Part shown: piece by piece, positions 28,169-39,809 of the stretch | Layout: the number at the start of each line of letters is the position of its first letter | Numbering within the stretch: position 1 is the first letter of the stretch | Origin: Salvelinus alpinus | Lineage: Eukaryota > Chordata > Actinopteri > Salmoniformes > Salmonidae | Reading direction: 5' to 3' | NCBI RefSeq assembly: GCF_045679555.1 | Contig: NC_092093.1 | Span: 59,863,566 to 59,927,565 of the forward strand | Length of the DNA stretch: 64,000 nucleotides | Translations under genes and position numbers: made by a program | The notes under the pieces: model-generated | The model's input: only the letters and a program-made list of their open reading frames with translations | Databases searched by the model: none | Told to the model about the DNA's origin: nothing

Positions 28169-29817
28169 CAGTCGTATGAAAAAGTTTGGGCACCCCTGAC
28201 AATTTCCATGATTTCCATTTATAAATAATTGGGTGTTTGGATCAGCAATTTCATTTTGATCTATCAAATAACTGATGGACACAGTAATATTTCAGTAGTG
28301 AAATTAGGTTCATTGAATTAACAGAAAATGTGCAATATGCATCAAAACAAAATTAGACAGGTGCATAAATTTGGGCACCCCAATAGAAAAATCACATCAA
28401 TAGTTAGTAGAGCCTCCTTTTGCTAAAATAACAGCCTCTAGACGCTTCCCATAGCCTCTAATGAGTGTCTGGATTCTGGATGAAGGTATTTTGGACCATT
28501 CCTCCTTACAAAACATCTCCAGTTCAGTTAGTTTTGATGGTTGCCGAGCATGGACAGCCCGCTTCAAATCATCCCACAGATTCTCAATGATATTCAGGTC
28601 TGGGGACTGGGATGGCCATTCCAGAACATTGTACTTGTTCCTCTGCATGAATGCCCGGGTAGATTTTGAGCAGTGTTTTGGGTCGTTGTCTTGTTGAAAT
28701 ATCCAGCGCCGGCGTAACTTCAACTTTGTGACTGATTCTTCAACATTATTCCCAAGAATCTGCTGATATTGAGTGGAATCCATGCGACCCTCAACTTTAA
28801 CAAGATTCCCAGTACCGGCACTGGCCACACAGCCCCACAGCATGATGGAACCCCCACCAAATTTGACTGTGGGTAGCAAGTGTTTTTCTTGGAACGCTGT
28901 GTTCTTTTGCCGCCATGCATAACGTCCCTTGTTATGACCAAATAACTCAATCTTTGTTTCATCAGTCCACAGCACCTTATTCCAAAATGAAGCTGGCTTG
29001 TCCAAATGTGCGTTTACATACCTCAAGCGACTCTGTTTGTAGCGTATGTGCAGAAAAGGCTTCTTCCGCATCACTCTCCCATACAGCTTCTCCTTGTGCA
29101 AAGTGCGCTGGATTGTTGAACGATGCAGAGTGACACCATATGGAGAAAGATGATGTTGTAGGTCTTTGGAGGTGGTCTGTGGGCTGTTTTTGACCGTTCT
29201 CACCATCCTTCGCCTTTGCCTCTCCGATATTTTACTTGGCCTGCCACTTTTGGCCTTAACAAGAACTGTGCCTGTGGTCTTCCATTTCCTCACTATGTTC
29301 CTCACAGTGGACACTGACAGCTTAAATCTCTGTGATAGCTTTTTGTAGCCTTCCTCTAAACCATAATGTTGAACAATCTTTGTTTTCAGGTCATTTGAGA
29401 GTTGTTTTGAGGCACCCATGTTGCCACTCTTCAGAGGAGAGTCAAAGAGAACAACAACTTGCAATTGGCCACCTTAAATACCTTTTCTCATGATTGGATG
29501 CACTTGTCTATGAAGTTCAAGGCTTAATGAGCTCACCAAACCAATTGTGTGTTCCAATTAATCAGTGCTAAGTAGTTACAGGTATTCAAATCAACAGAAT
29601 GACAAGGGTGCCCACATTTTTGCATAGCCTATTTTTCACATCTGATTTAATTTCATACAACTTAATATTGCTACACTAAAAATCTTTGTCTGGACAATAC
29701 CCCAGTACTCAGCTTTTATTAGAAAATGAATGGCATGCCACTGTGATCATTTTCTGTGAAGACAGAGTAAATTATTATGCAGCCTCAGAGGGGTGCCCAA
29801 ACTTGTTCATACGACTG
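28169..29817 (-). mobile_element. Tc1-like transposon, family F, apparently intact
   Basis: A 1649-bp element with TA on both sides (28167-28168, 29818-29819). Its ends match as CAGTCGTATGAAAAAGTTTG on the left and the complement of CAGTCGTATGAACAAGTTTG on the right. It lies in a LINE RT ORF on the opposite strand and carries one open transposase frame. Confidence 0.94.
28397..29419 (-). CDS. Tc1-family transposase, full-length ORF (family F)
   Basis: 340 residues from the ATG at 29419 (MGASKQLSNDLKTKIVQHY). The open frame extends 15 codons further upstream, but MGASKQLS is the start expected for Tc1 relatives, so I prefer it. An N-terminal paired HTH region (EGYKKLSQRFKLSVSTVRN, then TTSKDLQHHLSPYG) is followed by the DDE domain: Asp in WTDETKIE, Asp in [11 protein letters not shown], Glu in DLNIIENLW with 34 residues between the last two. 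The usual Pro before IE is Ile here. It ends AKGGSTNY. No stop or shift is seen. Together with complete terminal repeats, this suggests a young or still competent element; activity itself cannot be read from sequence. Confidence 0.92.
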   Translation of the reverse strand: MGASKQLSNDLKTKIVQHYGLEEGYKKLSQRFKLSVSTVRNIVRKWKTTGTVLVKAKSGRPSKISERQRRRMVRTVKNSPQTTSKDLQHHLSPYGVTLHRSTIQRTLHKEKLYGRVMRKKPFLHIRYKQSRLRYVNAHLDKPASFWNKVLWTDETKIELFGHNKGRYAWRQKNTAFQEKHLLPTVKFGGGSIMLWGCVASAGTGNLVKVEGRMDSTQYQQILGNNVEESVTKLKLRRRWIFQQDNDPKHCSKSTRAFMQRNKYNVLEWPSQSPDLNIIENLWDDLKRAVHARQPSKLTELEMFCKEEWSKIPSSRIQTLIRGYGKRLEAVILAKGGSTNY

Positions 29818-30470
29818 TAAATGCTAATAAAACAAAATGCATGCTCTTCAACCGATTGCTGCCCGTACCCGCCCGCCCAACTACCATCACTACTCTGGAC
29901 GGTTCTGACTTAGAATATGTGGACAACTCTAAATACCTAGTTGTCTGGCTAGACTGTAAACTCTCCTTCCAGACTCCAGACTAAGCATCTCCAATCCAAA
30001 ATGACATCTAGAATCGGCTTCCTATATCGCAACAAAGCCTCCTTCACTCATGCTGCCAAACATACCCTCGTAAAACTGACTATCCTACCGATCCTTGACT
30101 TCGGCGATGTCATTTACAAAATAGCCTTCAACACTCTACTCAGCAAATTGAATGCAGTCTATCACAGTGTCATCCGTTTTGTCACCAAAGCCCCATATAC
30201 TACCCACCACTGCGACCTGTATGCTCTCGTTGGCTGGTCCTCGCTACATATTCGTCGCCAAACCCACTGGCTACAGGTCATCTAGAAGTCTTTGCAAGGT
30301 AAAGCTCCGCCTTATCTCAGCTCACTGGTCACCATAGCAACACCCACCCGTAGCACGCGCTACAACAGGTATATTTCACTGGTCATCCCCAAAGCCAACA
30401 CCATCCTTTGGCCGCCTTTCCTTCTCGTCTCCCAGCGTCTGTCCTTACAGTCTCCCGGATTTACATGAAC

Positions 30471-31183
30471 TATTTTATGTCTACCCCTGAGTCCAGGTTG
30501 GTACATTTGGATTTCAGGGAAAATGTATTTGAGTAAAAAGTACATATTTTCCTTTGGAATGTAGTGGAGTAAAAGTAAAAGTTGTAAAAAATATAGATAG
30601 TAAAGAAAAGTAGCCTACATATACCCCCCCAAAATACAAAATAGTACTTTCAAGTATTTTGGTTTACCTAGAGCAGCAAACATGAAAAACAACCCAATAA
30701 TTTAAAAGAATGTTGCGTGGTGGCTTCAAATACCAAGTAAGTAAAACACCACTAGATAGTTTCATTACAGAGAACAAACTGCACCACCTTTTTGTAGGAA
30801 ACAGGTGGAGGTGCATTCGCCAAGTCACCCCTGCAACCAATCAGAGCACACAAACAATGAATTCAAACGGACCAATAAGTTCACCGTTTCAATTCACTTT
30901 CAATTCACTTCACTCATTTTAAATTCACTGTAATATAGGCACTTCTATAGTCTCAGAAACCCAGACCTAGGATCAATGGTACATAGTGGGAGCCAACCCG
31001 TCTGGATAGAGAGACTAGCACCTCAGGGTGTGCAGCTACATTTAAGGGCACTAAATTCCTAGTCTCCTTGAGGGACTGGATAAATAGTCCTAGACAGAAA
31101 TTAACGGACATATCTGTGATAAAATCCAGACAGAACACAGACAAATTTAGGCCTTTTGTTGAAATTGCAAACCAGTCAGGTAC
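30471..31183. other. Unassigned intergenic DNA
   Basis: No gene or named repeat recognised between the LINE end and the LTR at 31184. An A-rich patch lies near 30540-30660. Confidence 0.45.
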
Positions 31184-31385
31184 TGTTATGCGTTATATGA
31201 TGAATCCGGAGGCGAATATCACTTTGGTTGACTTTAATGAAACAATAAGTAACATAACACAGGAGACTGTCTTCACTGGACTTGTTATGACGGCTGCACC
31301 AGGACCGACTTGCCCAATCACCTTTTAGATGACGTCATGAATATACTTGCGCCATGCGCTTTAATAAAATTGCTCCAGTACAACA
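31184..31385 (-). repeat. LTR of a rearranged retrotransposon, minus orientation
   Basis: A 202-bp segment with TG...CA type ends (TGTTATGCG on the plus strand at the left, CCAGTACAACA at the right). The same sequence recurs truncated at 35905-36050 in the same orientation, and in part, inverted, at 33189-33270. It contains a TGACGTCA palindrome at about 31330-31337. Confidence 0.8.
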
Positions 31386-31886
31386 CATCACCCTTTCTTT
31401 TAGTCTTTTAAGATGTGTTTCTAAAATGTTTACACTGTTTATAGTTCATCACTCTGTAATAAACTTTTGTCTCCTTAACATATGAATTCATAAACAAACT
31501 TTTCAGACTTTAAAGTTCAACAACTCATGAAACATCAACTAATTTTCTGTTGTTAACTTTCCTTAAAACAGTCAGTCTCTTGTTTCTTCAACACTAACTA
31601 GATTCTACCCTAAGGTGAGCTGGGTTGACTGCCTGCCAGTCACCTTCACAGCTGCAGTGGGGTTATTCTGCCTCATAATGCAGGCTGTGTGTTAATTACT
31701 GCACATACTCTCCATATCTGTCAAGTGGTTTGACAACTCTGCCACGAGAAGTCAAGTGCACTGGAGTCTGTGGTGCTCTGACAGGAATTGGGTCGGCATC
31801 TGGAACAGGTAGGTACAACTCCGTGTCACACTCTGGGTGTTTCTCTCCACCCTTTTCAGAAGTCTCTGAAGCACTGGGGAGGGGTT

Positions 31887-32231
31887 TCAGGTGGCGTGGA
31901 TTCCGACTGTGGTGCAGAGCTGTCTGCCAAGCATGAACTGTGCTGGGCTCACACCTGTGGCTGGCAGTGTCGTTGCTCTGTAGGTCATGAGAGCTAGGAA
32001 TGGGTCAGCCTGTTTCAGGATCCCTTTGGCTGTCTGCACTGCTCTCTCTGCTTCACCATTTGCTTGGGAGTAGTGAGGGCTGGTGGTAATGTGTCTGAAA
32101 TCACAGTCCTTTGAGAATTGCGTGAAAGCTCTACCTGAGAACTGGGGATCAGTGTCTGTAATTAGAATATTTGGGCATCCGCACCTGGCGAAGACATTCT
32201 TCAGTTTAGCTCTTGTAGTTTCTCCTGACAT
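31887..32231 (-). pseudogene. Integrase core fragment of the LTR retrotransposon
   Basis: The minus-strand frame has the Gypsy-type integrase signature: ILITDTDPQFSGRAF with an Asp, then SPHYSQANGEAERAVQTAK with the Glu, and the downstream YRATTLPATGVSPAQFMLGR. It begins at an internal Met and lacks the zinc-binding domain and first catalytic Asp region. It lies on the strand opposite to the gag-pol part at 33404-35900. Confidence 0.88.
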
Positions 32232-32311
32232 GTCTTTGAGGTAAGCTATTTATATATATCTAGAGAAACAGTCCCCAACTACCAAGTAGTGTTGCTTGTT
32301 GAGTTCACATA

Positions 32312-32849
32312 CAGTACCAGTCAAAAGTTTGGACACACCTACTCATTCAAGGGTTTTTCTTTATTTTAAACTTTTCCGGATTGACTGACCTTCATGTCTT
32401 AAAGTAATGATGGACTGTCATTTTTCTTTGCTTATTTGAGCTGTTTTTGCCATAATATGTACTTGGTCTTTTACCAAATAGGGCCGTCTTCTGTATACCA
32501 CCCCTACCTTGTCACAACACAACTGATTGGCTCAAACGCATTAAGAAGAAAATAAATTCCACAAATTAACAACACACCTATTAATTGAAATGCATTCCAG
32601 GTGATTACCTAATGAAGCTGGTTGAGAGAATGCCAAACGTGTGCAAAGCTGTCATCAAGGTGGTGGGTACTTTGAAGAATCTCAAATATTAAATATATTT
32701 TGATTTGTTTAACACTTTTTTGGTTACTACATGATTCCATATGTGTTATTTCATAGTTTTGATGTCTTCACTCTTATTCTATTATGTAGTAAATAGTAAA
32801 AAATAAAGAAAAACCCTTGTATGAGTGTCCAAACTTTTGACTGGTACTG
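32312..32849. mobile_element. Short non-autonomous Tc1-like element, family H
   Basis: 538 bp flanked by TA (32310-32311, 32850-32851). The ends are inverted copies of CAGTACCAGTCAAAAGTTTG. No transposase ORF is left. A shorter relative (232 bp) lies in WDR48 intron 16 at 57469-57700. Confidence 0.92.
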
Positions 32850-33188
32850 TATGTCAGCTGCTACTCTTTCCTATGAGAGACTGGGGAGTGGAGTGGTGAT
32901 CAGAGGTTCCACCCTCTGAGTAGGTTTGGACTCATGGCACTCTTTGCATGTACTGACTAGTTATTCCAGGCCACCACACACTACCTCTAGCTTGCTCCCG
33001 GCACTGGCCATTGTGTCTTTAACATCTCAGTTCTCATGTCTTGAGACACTACTATTCTATTACCATACAACACTAGTCCTTGTGAGGTTGGGAGGTTCTG
33101 TCGGGAGGTCTAGTAGGCTTTTACCTTGTCTGGCCCTTTGGTTGCATACTGTCACATTGTGTTCCACCATCTGCAGCTCTGCCACTCA

Positions 33189-33270
33189 GTCTCCTGTGTT
33201 GTTATTTATTGTTTCATTAAAGTCAACCAAAGTGATATTCGCATTCAGATTATTCATATAACGCATAACA
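33189..33270 (+). repeat. Partial LTR, plus orientation
   Basis: Reverse complement of part of 31184-31385: TTGTTTCATTAAAGTCAACC, AAGTGATATTCGC and ATATAACGCATAACA are shared. It ends with CATAACA just before the gag leader, as a 5' LTR would, but lacks its upstream half. Confidence 0.78.
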
Positions 33271-35900
33271 CTACATGTTGTCAGGAGATGATCAACGAAG
33301 TTTCAATCTCCGGAAAACTTCGACTTTGGTCGCCCAGAACACTTGCCAGAATGGCGCCAATGATTTCATTGTTACAGGATAGCAACTAAGCTAAACAAAG
33401 AGGATGGAGAGTAACAGGTTTGCACTCTGCTTTATTCGCTGGGGAAAGAGGCTGAACAAGACATTCACGTATTCTGAGGATCAGAACGATTCTGAGATTG
33501 TTATGGCTAAACTGGACAATTATGTTGTGCCCAAAGTGAACACTATTCATGAAAGAGCCCGTTCTCATCGGTGCACCCAAAATCCCGCAAAACCCACCGA
33601 GGAATACATCGGAAGCCTACACGAGCTAGCTGATACCTGTGCTATCACTGTCCGTGACAGGTTGGTCATAGGGATATTAGAGAAGGAGTATTCAGAGGAG
33701 CTTCAATTAATGCCTGACTTGATGCTCGACAAAGCGGTAGAGCTTGTGAGGCAGTCAGAGCAAGTAAAGGAGGATATTAGCGAACAAGTGGCTAATGCTA
33801 ATGGTGCACAGCTCAGTGAAGAGTATGTAGTAGCATACCAACGCAAGTAGCACAATGGAAAACAGAGACACAGAAACGGGCATGGACAAAACAAAGGGGC
33901 CAAAGCAAAAGGACACAATGTGAACATGACAGGACGCAAATGCTTCAGATGTCGTAAGGCACATGCTAAAGAGAACAGGTGTGCTGCTAAGAATGCTGAA
34001 TGCTGCAACTGTAGGAAGCTGTGGCATTTCGTGGTTGTTTGTCGCTCCCGTGTGATCAACAAGGTTACTGCACCCAACAAGAGAGAAGGGGATGAGAGAA
34101 GTCACAGATGTTGAGGACTCAAACAATGCATGGACAGTGGAACTGCTGATAAAAGGTACTGCAATAGACTTTAAGATTGACACAGGGGCAGATACAAGTG
34201 TCATATCAGAAAATACTTCTAGCACACTGAAAAACATGCCACCACTGAAGAGCACAGTAACTAAACTAGATGGCCCAAGGTGGTAAACTGAACTGTATGG
34301 GTCACTTTACAGCTACTACTATTTGGAAAGGACAGCAGTTTAGGTTCAAAGTGTATGTGATAAAGGGGCCAAAGGGAAGCCATCTGCCAGGCCGTAATGT
34401 AGCTGTTGCAGTGGGTTTTGGTGAAGAGAATAGAAGAGATCAAAAGTACAGAGCAGCTCAAGAGTGCTCATCCTGTAGATGGGCAGGCTGAAGATATAAC
34501 CAATCAAAATAAGCCTGAAAGATGATGCGGTGCCCTACAGTGTAAACACAGCCAGATGTGTGTCAGTGCCCATCCTCCCCATGCTTGACCGCATGGTAGC
34601 GAGTGGTGTGATCACAGCGATCAGGGAGGCTACAGAGCGGTGTGCTCCTATGGTCCTGGTAACCAAGAAGAACAAAGACCAGCTGAGAGTTATGCGCTGT
34701 ACCTGAGAAGGTTAAACAAATCAATGAAAAGGGAGAAATACATTCTACCCATCATAGACGATATCCTGCCAAAGCTTGCTGGTGCCAAGGTGTTTTCTCT
34801 TTCAGATGCAGCAAGTGGCATCTGGTAGATTCCACTATACAGAGAGAGTGCCAAGCTTACCACGTTCATAATGCCTTTTGGAAGGTACTATTTCAACAGA
34901 CTTCCATTTGGAATCACTCGTGCCCCAGAAATCTTCTAGCGTGAGATGACAGAGCTCCTGAAGGACCAAGAAGGTGTGGATATTTACATGGATGATATAC
35001 TTATTTTCTCAGACACTCCAGAGGATCATGAGGTGAGACTCCAGAAAACCCTATACACACTGGAGATAGGAGGTTCGAAGCTCAACCCAGACAAATGTCT
35101 ACTGTGTCAGAAACGGCTTAACAACCTAGGACACTGCATCGATGAAAATGGCATTTTACCTGATGAGGCCAAGATCCAGGCCATCACCCAGCTGTAGCCG
35201 CCAAGTAATGTGTCTAATCTGAGAAGGATCCTGGGTATGATTCACTACATAGGCAGGTACCTACCGGGTCTAGCCGATGTCAACAAACCATTCAACAACT
35301 GGCTCGAGAGTGACGCTACATGGACATGGAGTGTAGTGCAGGAGGAGGCCTTTAGGAAGGTAAAGCAACTCATCACAGAGTCACCTGTACTGGCATTCTA
35401 TGATATGACAAAGCCTACCATAGTCAGTGCAGATGCCAGTAGTTATGGCTTAGGCTAGGTCCTACTACAGATACAGTTAAATCCAGAATAGTATTGCCCC
35501 GGGACTCTCACAGATGCAGAAAAGCGCTATGCACAGATAGAAAAGGAGTGTCTCGCAGGAGTCTGGGCATGTGAGAAGTTTACCAGATATCTGTATGGCC
35601 TAGATACATTCACACTGCAGAGTGATCACAAACATCTTCTTCTACTGATAAACTGAAATGACCTTGACTTAGTGCATTTGAGGTGTCAGAGACTGTTGAT
35701 GCGCATGATGCATTTTAACCCTACAGCCAAGCATGTGCCGGGGAAACAGCTTGTTATAGAAAACACAATTTCCAAACACTCCCAGGCAGCTGTTACACGA
35801 GAGACCACAGAGCTGGCCAATGAAACCGAGGCCCATGAGGATGCAGTTCATCAAGCTTGATGTCATCAAGAAGCAGACACAACAGTATGCAGAGCTGCAG
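33271..35900 (+). pseudogene. gag-pol remnants (gag, protease, RT, RNase H)
   Basis: Plus-strand blocks in Gypsy order: a gag-like frame over 33404-33850, and two zinc-knuckle-like Cys clusters at 33940-34045 (CFRCRKAHAKENRC and CCNCRKLWHF; the spacing is imperfect). A retropepsin-type active site follows near 34165-34210 (FKIDTGADTSVIS). The RT over 34560-35200 includes VDIYMDDILIFSDTPEDHE with the catalytic Asp pair. RNase H lies over 35340-35640 ([29 protein letters not shown]). Several in-frame stops (for example near 33848, 34284, 35195 and 35456) kill it. Confidence 0.87.
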
Positions 35901-35904
35901 ATGG

Positions 35905-36050
35905 TGAAACATTAAGTAACATAACACAGGAGACTGTCTTCACTGGAATTGTTTACGATGGATGCACCCGGACCGACTTGCCCAATCATCTTTTGCATGA
36001 CGTCATGAATATACAGTACTTGCTTGTAATAAATTAGTTCCAGTACAACA
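35905..36050 (-). repeat. Truncated LTR, minus orientation
   Basis: Matches 31227-31385 from GAAACATTAAGTAACATAAC through TGCATGACGTCATGAATATA to CCAGTACAACA, in the same orientation. Its left part (60 bp or so) is missing and the preceding bases belong to the plus-strand pol remnant. Confidence 0.8.
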
Positions 36051-36229
36051 GATTGCAGGATAGATTCAAGCCCCAAATAATTCCTTGTTAATCTCAGTGT
36101 TTTGATTTTTATGTTACAATAAGCCCGTCCTCCTATAGCTCATCCCACCCGCCTCCACTGACATACATTCATGCTACACACATATCACAACTGCTGCTAC
36201 CAGATTCTTATTATACTGCTAAATTTAAA

Positions 36230-37500
36230 CACTTGCCCCCCAATCCCCCCTTCCCCAAAACATATCCCTAGCCACGTCCTCCGAGCATGCGCAGACCAGC
36301 TGGCTGGTGTGTTTAGGGGCATATTCAATCTCTCCCTATCCCAGTCAGTTGTCCACACATACTTCAAGATGGCCACCATTGTTCCTATACCCAAGAAGGC
36401 AAAGGGAACTGAACTTAATGACTATCGCCTCATAGCACTCACCTCTGTCATCATGAAGTGCTTTGAGAGACTAGTCAAGGATCATATCACCTCTACCTTA
36501 CCTGCCACCCTAGACTCAATTTGCTTACCGCCCCAATAGATCCACAGACGATGCAATTGCCATCACTCTGCACACTGCCCTATCCCATCTGGACAAGAGG
36601 AATACCTATGTAAGAATGCTGTTTATTGACTATAGCTCAGCATTCAATACCATAGTACCCTCCAATCTCATCATTATGCTCGAGGCCCGTGCTGTGCAAC
36701 TGGGTCCTGGACTTCCTGACGGGCCGCCCCCCAGGTGGTGAAGGTAGGAAACATCACCTCCACTCCGCGGATCCTCAACACTGGAGACACACCCTCCTGT
36801 ACTCCCTGTTCACCCATGACTGCGTGTCCATGCACGCCTCCAACTCATTCATCAAGTTTGCAGACGACACAACAGTAGTAGGCTTGATTACCAACGATGA
36901 CAAGACAGCCTACAGGGAGGAGGTTAGGGCTCTCGGAGTGTGGTGCCTGGAAAACAACCTCTCACTCAACGTCAACAAAACAAAGGAGATGATCGTGGAC
37001 TTCAGGAAACAGCAGAGAGTGCACCCCTCTATCTACATAGACAGGATCACAGTGGAGAAGGTGGAAAGTTCCTTGGCGTACACATCACTGACAAACTGAA
37101 ATGGACCACACACACAGACAGTGTGGTGAAGAATGCGCAACAGAGCCTCTTCAACCTCAAGAGGCTAAAGAAATGTGGCTTGTCACCTAAAACCCTCACA
37201 AACTTTTACAGATGCACAATTGAAAGCATCCTGTCGGGCTGTATCACCGCCTGGTACGGCAACTGCACCGCCCGCAACCGCAAGGCTCTCCAGAGGGTGG
37301 TGCAATCTGCCCAACGCATTACTGGGGGAAACTACCCTCCCTCCAGGACACCTACAGCACCCGATGTCACAGGAAGGCCAAAAAGATCATCAAGGACATC
37401 AACCATCCGAGCCACTGCCTGCTCACCCCGTTATCATCCAGAAGGTGAGGTCAGTACAGGTGCATCAAAGCTGGGAACAAGAGACTGAAAAACAGCTTTC
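36230..37500 (+). pseudogene. LINE reverse transcriptase remnants
   Basis: Frames change several times. FKMATIVPIPKKAKGTELND and YRLIALTSVIMKCFERLV lie at 36360-36475. An FIKFADDTTVVGL catalytic block lies near 36850-36890, followed by LENNLSLNVNKTKEMIVDF. GKFLGVHITDKLKW, NFYRCTIESILSGCITAWYGNC and LQRVVQSAQRITGG follow to 37335. Stops and shifts, for example at 36537 and near 37060, make it non-functional. Confidence 0.88.
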
Positions 37501-37617
37501 ATCTCAAGGCCATCAGACTGTTAAACAGCCATCACTAGTACATTACAGGCTGCTGCCTATAGGCATAGACTAGAAATCACTGGCCACTTTAAGGAATGGA
37601 ACACTAGTCACTTTAAA

Positions 37618-38170
37618 AATGTTTACATATCTGGCATTACTCATCTCATATGTATATACTGTATTCTATACTATTCTACTGTATCTTAGTCACTTAATAA
37701 TGTTTACATATCTTGCATTACACATCTCATATGTATATTCTGTATTCTATACTATTCTACGGTATCTTAGTCACTTAATATTTACATATCTGGCATTACT
37801 CATCTCATATGTATATACTGTATTCTATACTATTCTACTGTATCTTAGTCACTTAATAATGTTTACATATCTTGCATTACACATCTCATATGTATATACT
37901 GTATTCTATACTATTCTACTGTATCTTAGTCACTTAACAATGTTTACATATCTGACATTGCTCATCTCATATGTATATACTGTATTCTATACTATTCTAC
38001 TGTATCTTAGTCACTTAATAATGTTTACATATCTTGCATTACACATCTCATATGTATATTCTGTATTCTATACTATTCTACGGTATCTTAGTCACTTAAT
38101 GTTTACATATCTGGCATTACTCATCTCATATGTATATACTGTATTCTATACTATTCTACTGTATCTTAGT
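37618..38170. repeat. Seven 81-bp tandem units in the LINE 3' UTR
   Basis: Units start with GTTTACATATC and run to TATCTTAGTCACTTAAT, at about 80-82 bp each. Alternate units share variants (CTGGCATTACTCATC versus CTTGCATTACACATC), so the array looks like duplications of a two-unit block. The long plus-strand reading frame over it follows from a period divisible by three. Confidence 0.93.
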
Positions 38171-38203
38171 CCGTTCCGCTCTGACATCGCTCGTCCATAT
38201 GTA

Positions 38204-39809
38204 CAGTGGGGAGAACAAGTATTTGATACACTGCCGATTTTGCAGGTTTTCCTACTTACAAAGCATGTAGAGGTCTGTAATTTTTATCATAGGTACACTT
38301 CAACTGTGAGAGATGGAATTTAAAACAAAAATCCAGAAAATCACATTGTATGATTTTTAAGTAATTAATTCGCATTTTATTGCATGACATAAGTATTTGA
38401 TCACCTACCAACCAGTAAGAATTCCGGCTCTCACAGACCTGTTAGTTTTTCTTTAAGAAGCCCTCCTGTTCTCCACTCATTACCTGTATTAACTGCACCT
38501 GTTTGAACTCGTTACCTGTATAAAAGACACCTGTCCACCCACTCAATCAAACAGACTCCAACCTCTCCACAATGGCCAAGACCAGAGAGCTGTGTAAGGA
38601 CATCAGGGATAAAATTGTAGACCTGCACAAGGCTGGGATGGGCTACAGGACAATAGGTAAGCAGCTTGGTGAGAAGGCAACAACTGTTGGCGCAATTATT
38701 AGAAAATGGAAGAAGTTCAAGATGACGGTCAATCACCCTCGGTCTGGGGCTCCATGCAAGATCTCACCTCGTGGGGCATCAATGATCATGAGGAAGGTGA
38801 GGGATCAGCCCAGAACTACACGGCAGGACCTGGTCAATGACCTGAAGAGAGCTGGGACCACAGTCTCAAAGAAAACCATTAGTAACACACTACGCCGTCA
38901 TGGATTAAAATCCTGCAGCGCACGCAAGGTCCCCCTGCTCAAGCCAGCGCATGTCCAGGCCCGTCTGAAGTTTGCCAATGACCATCTGGATGATCCAGAG
39001 GAGGAATTGGAGAAGGTCATGTGGTCTGATGAGACAAAAATAGAGCTTTTTGGTCTAAACTCCACTCGCCGTGTTTGGAGGAAGAAGAAGGATTAGTACA
39101 ACCCCAAGAACACGATCCTAACCGTGAAGCTTGGAGGTGGAAACATCATTCTTTGGGGATGCTTTTCTGCAAAGGGGACAGGACGACTGCACCGTATTGA
39201 GGGGAGGATGGATGGGGCCATGCATCGCGAGATCTTGGCCAACAACCTCCTTCCCTCAGTAAGAGCATTGAAGATAGGTCGTGGCTGGGTCTTCCAGCAT
39301 GACAACGACCCGAAACACACAGCCAGGGCAACTAAGGAGTGGCTCCGTAAGAAGCATCTCAAGGTCCTGGAGTGGCCTAGCCAGTCTCCAGACCTGAACC
39401 CAATAGAAAATCTTTGGAGGGAGCTGAAAGTCCGTATTGCCCAGCGACAGCCCGAAACCTGAAGGATCTGGAGAAGGTCTGTATGGAGGAGTGGGCCAAA
39501 ATCCCTGCTGCAGTGTGTGCAAACCTGGTCAAGAACTACAGGAAACGTATGATCTCTGTAATTGCAAACAAAGGTTTCTGTACCAAATATTAAGTTCTGC
39601 TTTTCTGATGTATCAAATACTTATGTCATGCAATAAAATGCAAATTAATTACTTAAAAATCATACAATGTGATTTTCTGGATTTTTGTTTTAGATTCCGT
39701 CTCTCACAGTTGAAGTGTACCTGTGATAAAAATTACAGACCTCTACATGCTTTGTAAGTAGGAAAACCTGCAAAATCGGCAGTGTATCAAATACTTGTTC
39801 TCCCCACTG
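38204..39809 (+). mobile_element. Tc1-like transposon, family E, copy 3
   Basis: 1606 bp, TA on both sides (38202-38203, 39810-39811), complete CAGTGGGGAGAAC ends. Inserted in the 3' UTR of the LINE just after its tandem array. Confidence 0.95.
38572..39593 (+). pseudogene. Tc1 transposase, stop and frameshift (family E, copy 3)
   Basis: Same start as the intact ORF of copy 1. A TAG at 39094-39096 replaces the Glu codon after KKKD. A C missing in CAGCCCGAAACC (about 39449-39453) shifts the frame in the RQPRNLKDL region. The three catalytic residues are all still encoded. Otherwise almost identical to copies 1 and 2. Confidence 0.93.

Larger units (their letters stand above)
27264..30330 (+). 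pseudogene. LINE reverse transcriptase, split and degraded
   Basis: RT motifs in order: PNCYRPISILPCLSKVI near 27610-27665, then a stop; MQSGFRTGHECTSATLKVL at 27725; VFIDLAKAIDSVNHRILI; GVPQGSILGPTLSSVYFNDV; and the catalytic LIHLYADDTVLYTS near 28040-28080. A Tc1 insertion follows after 28168. The frame resumes at 29818 with NANKTKCMLFNRL and continues past a stop at 29982 to ILPILDFGDVIYK and FVTKAPYTTHHCDLY. The TA at the insertion point fits the LINE codons exactly. Not functional. Confidence 0.88.
27255..30470 (+). mobile_element. 5'-truncated LINE interrupted by a Tc1 element
   Basis: A non-LTR retrotransposon on the plus strand, with its reverse transcriptase in two halves (27264-28168 and 29818-30330) either side of the F-family Tc1. 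Left end truncated before the RT domain. Similarity is lost near 30470. Degraded by stops such as the TAA at 27666 in the first RT block. Confidence 0.85.

Noticed and set aside
37619..38323. A 234-residue hydrophobic repeat protein
   Set aside because: The frame stays open only because the LINE 3' UTR array has an 81-bp period; it runs into the end of a Tc1 element.
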